DNA of 64,000 nt from the IMG/VR virus record IMGVR_UViG_3300022927_000011, positions 1 to 64,000 of that record. The stretch is one strand, 5' to 3'. The position numbers were made by a program, and so were the translations under genes. The notes under the pieces are model-generated. The model ran no database searches. It was not told where the DNA came from and saw only the letters and a program-made list of their open reading frames with translations. Source of the DNA: a virus. Each line of letters begins with the position of its first letter. The first letter of the stretch is position 1. Below are positions 17,225-26,800 of the stretch, one piece after another.

Positions 17225-17602
17225 TTACAACATAGTTGATGGCATAGTTTCTTCGTTTAAATCTTTTTCGGCTGATACAGTGTATTCGTTCCATGTTCTT
17301 GCAGCACTTGTTGCAATCTTAACAGCTTCTTTAAAATCTTCTTTTGACAAACTAGCCATAGCCAGCATACTTTCAGGCTGTACTTTACCTAGTGTAAGTA
17401 AATCTGCACCTGCGGCTCTTCCTAACTTTTGAATCCAATGCAATCTATCATCATCATTTGGAATAACCATATCATCGATTGCAGCAAAAACTTTTTCGTG
17501 CAAATCTCCGTCAAGGTTAAGTGCTGTTGCTGCTTCTTTTTTACGTTCTTTGGTATATTCTTGTGCTAAGTCTACATTTAATACTTCGTATAATGTTTTC
17601 AT
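17225..17602 (-). CDS. Hypothetical helical protein
   Basis: A 125-residue protein with a charged, mainly helical profile: AQEYTKERKKEAATALN near residue 13, then HEKVFAAIDDMVIPNDDDRL and EDFKEAVKIATSAARTWNEY. No catalytic motif is visible. The start at 17602 follows an AAGGAA ribosome site within the A-rich gap after the 58-residue gene, and its stop lies one base before the glycosyltransferase start, so it sits in the same operon. I do not recognise the family. Confidence 0.6.
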   Translation of the reverse strand: MKTLYEVLNVDLAQEYTKERKKEAATALNLDGDLHEKVFAAIDDMVIPNDDDRLHWIQKLGRAAGADLLTLGKVQPESMLAMASLSKEDFKEAVKIATSAARTWNEYTVSAEKDLNEETMPSTML

Positions 17603-17613
17603 TTTTTTTCCTT

Positions 17614-17790
17614 TTAACCTGGTATTGGGAAATAGTAGCCACCAAAACTAGAACTCATGCTAATAGTACTGCCTTGACTAATACCAATATAAACACCTAG
17701 TGTACCAATAGCAATAGTACTGTTGCCCGCACTAAAGTAGTTGCGGATTTGAGACATTGTTATTGTCGAGCCTGTTGCTGGTAATGCCAT
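17614..17790 (-). CDS. Small structural-type protein (58 residues)
   Basis: ATG at 17790 to TAA at 17614, 58 residues, beginning MALPATGSTITMSQIRNYF and ending GGYYFPIPG. The start, L-P-x-x-G-x-I-x-M-S-x-I, is the same kind of opening I know from small phage structural proteins of marine T4-like phages, which are rich in Ser, Gly and Thr. The gene has a GGAAG ribosome site and a strong sigma-70 type promoter 24 bases upstream, and it is the first gene of the unit leading to the glycosyltransferases. Its role is unknown. The clean start, ribosome site and promoter make it likely to be real despite its size. Confidence 0.7.
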   Translation of the reverse strand: MALPATGSTITMSQIRNYFSAGNSTIAIGTLGVYIGISQGSTISMSSSFGGYYFPIPG

Positions 17791-17813
17791 ATTACTTCCT
17801 ATTTCTCTCTATT

Positions 17814-17842
17814 AATATAACACATTATTTAAGCAGTGTCAA
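17814..17842 (-). promoter_or_regulatory. Sigma-70 type promoter before the 58-residue gene
   Basis: On the minus strand: TTGACA (17837-17842), a 17-base spacer and TATATT (17814-17819), with an extended -10 TG. It begins five bases after the fibre terminator hairpin and lies 24 bases before the ATG at 17790. Confidence 0.8.
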
Positions 17843-17847
17843 GTAAA

Positions 17848-17869
17848 GATAGCCACTCTTGTGGCTATC
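17848..17869 (-). terminator. Terminator after the giant S74 fibre gene
   Basis: A perfect 9-bp stem GATAGCCAC / GTGGCTATC with a four-base loop, followed by CTTTACTT on the minus strand. It lies seven bases after the fibre gene stop. Confidence 0.8.
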
Positions 17870-17876
17870 CTTTATA

Positions 17877-20800
17877 TTATTTATCTAGTAGTTTTTCTAC
17901 CATTGCACGGAGTTCTGCAATCTCTGCTGCTTGAGTATCAATCTGTGCTTGTTGCTCTTTGATTGCTTCGATTAACACAGGAGCAATACGTTCATACTTA
18001 ACAGTTAAGTAATCTTCACCGCTTTTACTGTTGCCTTCGTCGTCTAAGTCAAATGGTGCAGGAGCAACTGCTTCTGGCAACACTGCTTGAACTTCTTGTG
18101 CAAGTAAACCAACTTCACGCTTTTCTGTATCGACGTCAAGTCCCCATTTGTGACCTTCGTCTGTCCAGTTATAAAGCACACCATTCAATTCTTTGACTTT
18201 GTTAAGTGCATTTGGAATGTTTTCAATGTTGGTTTTAAGTCTAGCATCTGATGAGTACGCTGTAACTTCGCCTGGGAATAGTGTATTACCACTACCGTTT
18301 AAAATAGTTGCAGTTCTAGTTAGTGAAGTAAACACACCCGTATACTGTCTATGATAGTGTGGTTCTGTACCATCGTCTCCTGTTGCTATTTCTAAATAAC
18401 CTGCGTTTGATCCAGTAGCAGCACCACCAAATCTCCACTGGTCGTTGTCACCCATTGTACCTTGTGTACCACGGAATGCTGTACCACTGTTTGAGAATAC
18501 CTGTGTTGCAGTTGATTGATGAGCACCATTTGTTCTTAAGAACCCTGTGCTATCAATACCATCTAGTGTGTTGGCATTGTCAGCACTAATACCAGTTAGG
18601 CCCGCACCATTACCTGTGAATGCATTAGCAGTAATGTTGCCTGTGATGTTAATAGTACCTGCGCCACTTAGTGTGCCACTGAAGCTATCGTTTGCATTGC
18701 TACGTATAAAGGCACCGCTTGTTAGGCCATCAAGTAGATCAGCATCAAGTCCACTACCAGCACCGTCGTTGCCACTGTGCCAGACAGTATAGTCGGTTGA
18801 TCCATTTTGGAATATTAATCCACTTGTGCCGCCATCTATTTCGAGTGCAGTATTAGCACCTTCGTTTTTGATGTATATACTATCGTCACTGTCTCTATAC
18901 TGCATGTAAGCACGTCTAGTGGTCGATTGATACCAACTAATATAAGGATTACCAGTAGCAGAGGTATCTTGCAAGCGAATCATTTCATCACCAGCGTGTG
19001 ACATTGTTAGCAAGCCACCCATTGTATCAGCAACATTACTACGTAAGAAGTTTGCACTATCGATACCGTCTAGCGTATCAGCATTAACATTTGTTAAGCC
19101 ACTACCATTACCAGTAAATGTACTTGTACCAATGTTGATGTTGCCAAATGTTGTTGTTATTTCACCTGCACCAAGTGCGCCAGTACCAGTCAAGTTACTG
19201 TATGTACCAGTAACTCTTGCGTTTGGAACAGTTCCTGTAGCTAAGTTACTTGCACTCAAGTTTTGAATGCCGCCACCGCTTGCTGTATTAAGTGATCCAG
19301 CATATATTGCTCCAACAACACCTAGGCCGCCGCCGACTCTAACTGCACCAGTTGTTGTGTTTGTTGCGCCGCTAGTATTAGTAAATGTCTTAACACCAGC
19401 CATACTTTGATTGCCGCCGAGTCTGCTACCACTTACAGTACCACTACTCAAGTTACTTGCATTTAGTGTTGTTAATCCACTACCATTACCAGTAAATGTG
19501 CTTGTACCAATATTAATATTACCAAAACCACTAGTAATACTACCACTGTTTAGAGCGCCTGTTCCTGTGATTTGTGCTTGGTGTTGTGTAATGCTCGAAG
19601 CAGCAATACGTGCATCTGCTACAGTACCACTACTCAAGTTACTTGCATTTAGTGTTGTTAAACCGCTACCATTACCTGAGAATATGCCGCCGATATTAAT
19701 ATTTCCAAATCCATTAGTAATACTACCTGCATTTAGAATACCAACACCAGTAATACTCAACTGGTGCTGTGTTACGCCAGATACTGCAATACGTGCATCC
19801 GGTATAGTACCACTAGTTAGGAAAGCAGCACTCATATCACCAATAAAGTTATCTGCACGTATATCTTTGTTTACATACAACCCGCCTGTGATTTTAACTG
19901 CTGCACTGCCACCTGCAAATGTTGCACCGGTTGCATTTGTACCATCAGTAAATGTTACTAGATTGTTTGAAGCTAGTGTAGTAAATGCACCACTACTTGG
20001 AGTTATGTTACCAATCGGAGTATTGTTAATAGCACTAACAAACAAATCACCATCAATATACATATCAGTATTTGTACGTAAATCCATACGTACAACCATT
20101 TCGCCTAAAGCACCTGCTAAATCTGCTGCTGCTTTAGTTTCACCAACTACAATCTCAGTTGCTGCTTGAGCAAATGCTAGTGTTGTAGCATTATCTTTGA
20201 GTAAGTTAAATGTACCTGTTTCATCTGTATCAAGCGTTGTACCATTTACAAACAAGTTGCCTGATAAGTTAACATTTGTATTTCTAATGTTAAAGTTGCC
20301 TGATGTAGCACCTGCTGTAACTGTTGTTGCTGCTCCACCTACATTAAGTGTAGTTGCAGTTGCGTTGATTAGGTTAAAAGTTGCTGCGTTTGTAGTTATA
20401 TCTCCACCATCAACATTAACATCTAGGTCTACATCTAAGTTGTTGTGTATAGTTGTAGTACCTGTTGCTGCGCCTATCTCAACACTAGTAGCGTCACCGC
20501 CCATGTTTATTGATGTTGCAGTTGTGTCAAACAGTGCCATTGTAGCACTTGCAGCATTAATACCAGTAGTAAAACTTGGCGATGTAGCAAATGTTGCTGC
20601 GCCAGATCCTGTTTCGTCACTTAGTACACCACGCAGTTGCGCACTTGTAGTTGCTGCAAACTGACTTAATGGATTTCCTGTAATAGCAAGTGTACCGCTT
20701 GTTGGCAATGTTACACTGGTGTTTCCAGTTGTTGTTAATCCTAATGTATGAGCACCAGTATGTGTAAAGTTGCCGCCAATAGTAATAGTACTGCCGCCGT

Positions 20801-23800
20801 TGTTTACACCAGTGCCGCCGTAAGTACTGTTGATAACACTACCTTGCCATACACCTGTTCCTATAGTTCCTAATGTTTGTAAACTACTGTTGACAACTGC
20901 GCTGCCGAGTGTTGTACTGTTAAGAACACTTGCATCGTTGATGTAATATGCTTTACCACTTGCTAGGTTAAAGTCTTCACTCGAATCCCAACTTGTATTT
21001 GCATTATCCCAAGTTAGTGTTGCGTTAGCACCATCAACTGTAATACCAGCACCGTTTGCTGCTGCACCACTTGCTGCACCACTTGCTACAACAATGTTAA
21101 GATCGTCTACAGTTAGTGTTGTACTGTTAATAGTTGTAGTATCGCCATTAACTGTTAGATCACCTGTAACAACAAGATCGTGTCCAATAGTAGTTGTTCC
21201 GCCACCGTCACCACCTGTACCAATATTAACTGTTGTTGCTGCTGCGCCTACATTCAATGTTGTTGGTGTTGCAAATGCATTAAATGTTGTTTCAGTAGAA
21301 TCTAAGTCTCCACCATTAATATCAACATCGTGTGCAAAGGTGGTTTTACCTGTAGCTGCACCTACATTGATTGCTGTTGCATCGCCGCCCATGTTAATAG
21401 TTGTAGCAGTATCATTTAGTAGAGCAACAGTTGTTTCACTTGTGCTTAATGTAGCGTCAACTTCAACTTCACCAGTGAATGTTGCTTTACCACTTGTATC
21501 AATAGTTAAACGAGTTTGAACTGTGTGTTCAATGTCACTTGATGTTGAAACTTCACCAGTTTTAATGATTACATCGCCGCCGGTTGCATTACCTGTTCCG
21601 GAACCGCCTTCAATAGTAATGGCTCCGCCTGCAACATTGTTTCCAATACCGCTTGTACCTTTGATTGTAGAACTAGTTGGTGTTTCACTTGCTTCGGCAT
21701 TGCCAAATACAACAGTACTATTTCTAATAATCATGTTATTACCAATGTTTATTGTACCTTGTACAACGTCCAATGGATCAGATGTAACATTTAAATCTGT
21801 TCTAATAGTAAACGAAGTTGCGTTTTCAGTTGCACCAATAACTGGCCAACTACCATCTAAGTTTGTTACTGCACTACTTGCAATATTAATAGTATCGCCA
21901 ACTAGTACACCTAATGTTTTAGGAGTATAAGTAAATGATAGTGTAGTTGAGTTTGTAATAGTACCTGTTGTTTCTGTACTTAAATATATGTACTCATCAG
22001 TAACACCACTAACTGTTGTGTTTGATGGAATACTGCCACTACCAGTAACCAACATACCTGCTAAGATAGTTGATGTATCACTCATCGGAACTTCTTTTTC
22101 GCCGTTGGCTGTAACTCCATTTGTATTTACAGTAACACTTCCAAGGTTAACTACTACATCCTGTGAAATAGTTGCTTCATAACCGTCAACAAATGTTAAC
22201 AAGTTACGTGTTGAAGTTGCATTACCTATTTTAATATTAGTAGCAGCGCCGCCTATTTCTAAGCTAGTAACGTTTGCATTGTAAACACTACCACTACCAA
22301 TACTCGATGAGTTAAGCGAAGCGTTACCAACGTCAAGTCCTTCTGATAGATCAAGTGCTGTACCCCATTCCGGTGTTACACCATTTGATTTTAAGAAACT
22401 GTTGTTTCTACCAATGTTGAGCGTGTTTAAACTACCTGTGGTTTGTGCATATATCATGTCGCCAATTGCGTATGTGCTAATGTTTGTACCACCTCTTGCA
22501 ACTGGAACAAGACTTGTTAAGTTAGCAGGATTTAGGAAATATGCACTATCAAGTCCATCTAGCGTACCTGCATCAACTACACCGTCTTTGATAAACACCT
22601 GTCCGCTGCCATCACTAGGAACGTCAAACTGCGTTTGTAAAAATCTACTAACACCTAATGTAGAAAAGGTACCCAGAGGATCAAGGTCTACGTTAGCAAT
22701 ACCAATCTGTACCGGATCGCCGTAGAACTCGCCGCCGACGCTACTACCTGTTAGTGTAATAGGGTTATCTGTTGTGTTTTGTTTTTTAAGTGTTTGTACA
22801 ACATTTTTATAAGAACTATCACCAAACAATGCTGTTTCACTGTTTGGCACACCACTTGCGCCAAGTCTACTTGGACTAATAGTACCTGAAATAATATTTT
22901 CAGCATCAATGTTTGTAACAGCAAGTGTGTTCCAGTTAGCAAGTAATCTACTAGAAGTATTAATAACTGCATTAACTTGTACGTTGTTTTTAATAACGTT
23001 TGCACTACCTACACCAATACCGTCGATAAGTTTTGGGTTAGTTACTAGATCGTTGATACTACTCAATGCGTCACTACGTAATGCATGAAGTGTAAAGCTG
23101 TTGAGTGTTACAGATCCTATAAAGAATCTACTTCCTGATGTTACTGCTTCTGCATTAACACTAAACAGTTCATTCGACGAACTACCATCTGATAGTGATT
23201 CAAATCTAACAGCATTACCAGTTGAAAACCCGTGTGCTTGTACTATAATACTATTATCAATTATATTAACTGTTCTTCTTGTGAGTGTGTGGGCATTGTT
23301 AGCAGGAGTGCTTGTAAAATCAATTTGATTTATTAATGCAAATCCTGAATATAATTCAAATGTATCTGCGTCAATCTTTTTAGCGTAATAAACCAATCCG
23401 TTTACTAGGCCTCCAATTGCAACATTACCATTGGTATTATAGGTTACAGGGTCGCCGTTTTCAAATCCATGATTTGTTACAATAATACGAGAATCGGTAT
23501 AGTTGACAGATCCGCCACTACCGCTAACACCAGCTAGGAAGTTGTTTTCAATAAAGTCGTCTAAGTTGATTATTTTACCGTTTTGTGTTGCAGTGTTGTC
23601 TTCAACAAAGTCAATACTCGATGAACTAGCAACGTAAAGCTCGCCACCTAATATATTAACATATGCACGTTTTTCAAAACTTGTAACTTCAATTTCAAAA
23701 CCACTACCTGTTCCGCCAATGCTTGATGCAGCAACACTAAGTAGATCGCCGGTATCATAACCAGTACCGCCAGTTTTAATATCAACGTCAGTAACCTGTC

Positions 23801-26800
23801 CTGCTGTTACAGTAATGTCTGCTGTTGCGCCTGAGCCCGATCCTGAGTTGTTTGTAAATGCTACGTCTGAATATACTTTTGTTCCGTTGGTTGGAGTATA
23901 CAAACTGCCGCCTGTAATAGAACCGTTATCTACACCTGTTAGTATACCATAGCGTACTTCTGTTACAGCACCCTGAGCGTTTCCGTCAGCTGATGTAACA
24001 ATAGTACGTGCAGTACCTGCTATTGTTTTCGAAGCTTCATTATCGCCAGTATTGGCAATAGTAAATGATGTTGCTGTCGGTGTGCTTAACACAAGTGTAT
24101 TTTCATCGTATGTTGTATCATCTGGAACTAAAACTTGTACATTGTTATCAACTTGTAAGTTGTGAGCACCGCTTGTTGTGATTGTAGCAATGTTGCTTGT
24201 ACGTTCAACATCTGTAATAACTGCACTAGTAAATGTATAGTCGACGTCTGGATCAAGAACCAAATACTGACTGCTGTTTGAACTACGTAAGAAGAAGTTG
24301 TCAACAATCTCTGACACTGCACCTTTTGCAGTTGGGCGTACTCCAGAATCAACTCCATTAACAAACAAGTTTGGTGCTGTTCCACTTACATCCCAAGGAT
24401 CGCCTGTACTATCATCTTCAGTGTTCCACGCTCCTGGAACACTAGCAATAAGTATGTTTCCGCTCGATGCATAAGAACCTTTTGCATATGCAATAGCGTC
24501 GGCAATGCCGGGTTGTGTAATCACATCACCGTTAGTAACATTTGTAATATTTCCACTAAGTGTAAGTTCAACTTGCTCGTAGTTTTCTGTAGCAATGTCA
24601 CCAGCTTTTAGATCTATTGCCGGAATATCATCAACTTGTTCTAGTCTTGATAGGTAGCCTTGTGTGTTTGTGTTGGTAAACTGACGTGTTGCCGGAATCA
24701 AATCTCCGTTTAACTGACCGTTGGTATTAAGCTGAACAATAGCACCCGGAACGGCAGCTGTACTAACTGATTTGTCAACAAATCCGCCTAGTCTGTTGTT
24801 AATAAACGAACGTACTGCTAACTGTGTGACCATACGTGCATCACTTGGTCCGCCAAGTTCGTCGTCGCCTAAGTTAACACTGGTTGAGATTTCTTCAATA
24901 GCAACGTCACTCAAACTCAAACGCAAAGCATCGAGCTCGTCCACCTGAACTTTGTTTCTAAATGTAATGTTACCTGTTCTGTTGAACGCTGTAATAAAGT
25001 CACCAACTTTAAAGTCACCAAGTTCGTTTGTACCTGATGAGTAAACACGTCCTGGAAGTTCTTCAAACTGTTCAAACTCACTTCTTGTGTTACCACCGTT
25101 TTGTGGAAGTGCGTTGTAGTCAACACCCGAACCTGCGTATTCCCAAGTATGAGAAGAACTGTTAACAATCGACGGTCTGTGGAACCAAAGTTGTTTCTCA
25201 GGCAAGTTAACAGTGTTTGTTAAACTACTGCTACCGTCAGTAGCAGTAATCGAGAATGTTGCAGTACCTAAACCTAACTTTGTAGCTGCTTCGTTAACAC
25301 CAATGGTTGAGTTTGGCGAACTAGCATGGTCTTCTGCAATAATACTTGTTTCGTCGAACTGTACTCTAAGCACACTAGAACCAACTGCAACTTGTTCAAT
25401 ACTTACAACTAGTCTACGCTCTCTTGGTTCCCATTTTGTAACAATAGCACTGTTATTATTAACACCAGTTGTACCTGTAATAGTTCTACCAGGCACAAAC
25501 TCATAACTTTCAGCTCCTGATTCTAGTATTAGTGTTTGATATGTTGTATGAGAACTTATAATTTCTTCAACAAAGAATTCAATAACGTTTGAGAAGAACT
25601 TGTGAGTGTTTGAACCTGCTTCAATAAGATTAACATCAAAATCTCCTGATTCGTCAAATGTTAAACTAAATTCGTCATCATTAATGATTTTAATATAATA
25701 AGTCTGTTCTGCATCAAGTCCTTTAATAGGAGGATTGCCATCTGGATCATATATAACTTTTTGACCATTTGAGAATCCGTGATCTACAATTGTAATAACA
25801 TCTGCTAAAACATTAACGGCTGTAGCAGCATCAAATGTAGTTTCAGTTGGTGTAAGTTTGAAGTCGTTTGTAATATCGCCTTCACTGCTCACTTCAGTTG
25901 GATCTGGAAGGTCGTCTGGATCATTAATAATAGTTTTTACAACATCAAACTTTGCACTTGCAAAATCTTGTACGGCTGCACTAACTCCAGTAAGATATGC
26001 TAATGTTTCTGTCTTTGCTTGCTCAATAGCAGCAATAGTTTGTAGTTCTTGACCACTAATACTAATACGCGAACTATCTTGTAAGTTTTGTGTATAATAA
26101 GCCAAGCCAGCACTACGTGAATATCTGTTGCCTGTATCCCAAACATCGTTGGCTACTGCTTCGACAATAAGTTGTGTGTCTCTATTACATTTTGATTGAT
26201 TATAATCAAAGTTATACCAAATATTTGCTTGTATTTGTTCGTTAATAAACTGAGTAACATTCTGTGCAATATTGATTTGACCTGTGATTCCTAGTTCATT
26301 GAAGTCTGCTTGTAGTGCTGCACCAGTCCAAGTTATATCTGGCTCAACTCTAGTTGGCTCTGTAGCACCATTACTAGTTAAATAAGCAATGATTTCGTCT
26401 AGTCTAGCTGCTGCATAATCAGCTGCCGCTTCACTACCTGCTGTACCTGATACATCTTGTGTTTCTGTATTTCCTGCGGTTACAACAACTGTTTGTTCTT
26501 GTATAACTTGTTTTATTATTTCTTTTAGTCTACCATAAGCAGCAATAGTTTCCTCTTGCTGTCCAGCACCGTATTGTGCTACACCGTCGATAAAATATGC
26601 TAATGCTGCAACTAATGTTTGTAAGTTTCCGCCATATGTTAAATCATAAGATAACGCATCAACAATAAGTCCGGTATCTCTTTCACATTTTGATTCATTA
26701 TATGCAAACCCTGGTACAAACGGTGAGTTTCCTGCGGCTATTTCTGCATTTAACCAAGCAGTAAGTTCGCTTTGTAAAAATGTTTTGTTTGCATTTATTT

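Noticed and set aside
19411-20169. 252-residue plus-strand frame opposite the S74 fibre gene
   Set aside because: Same antisense shadow effect in a repeat-rich region; the sense strand encodes recognisable fibre repeats.
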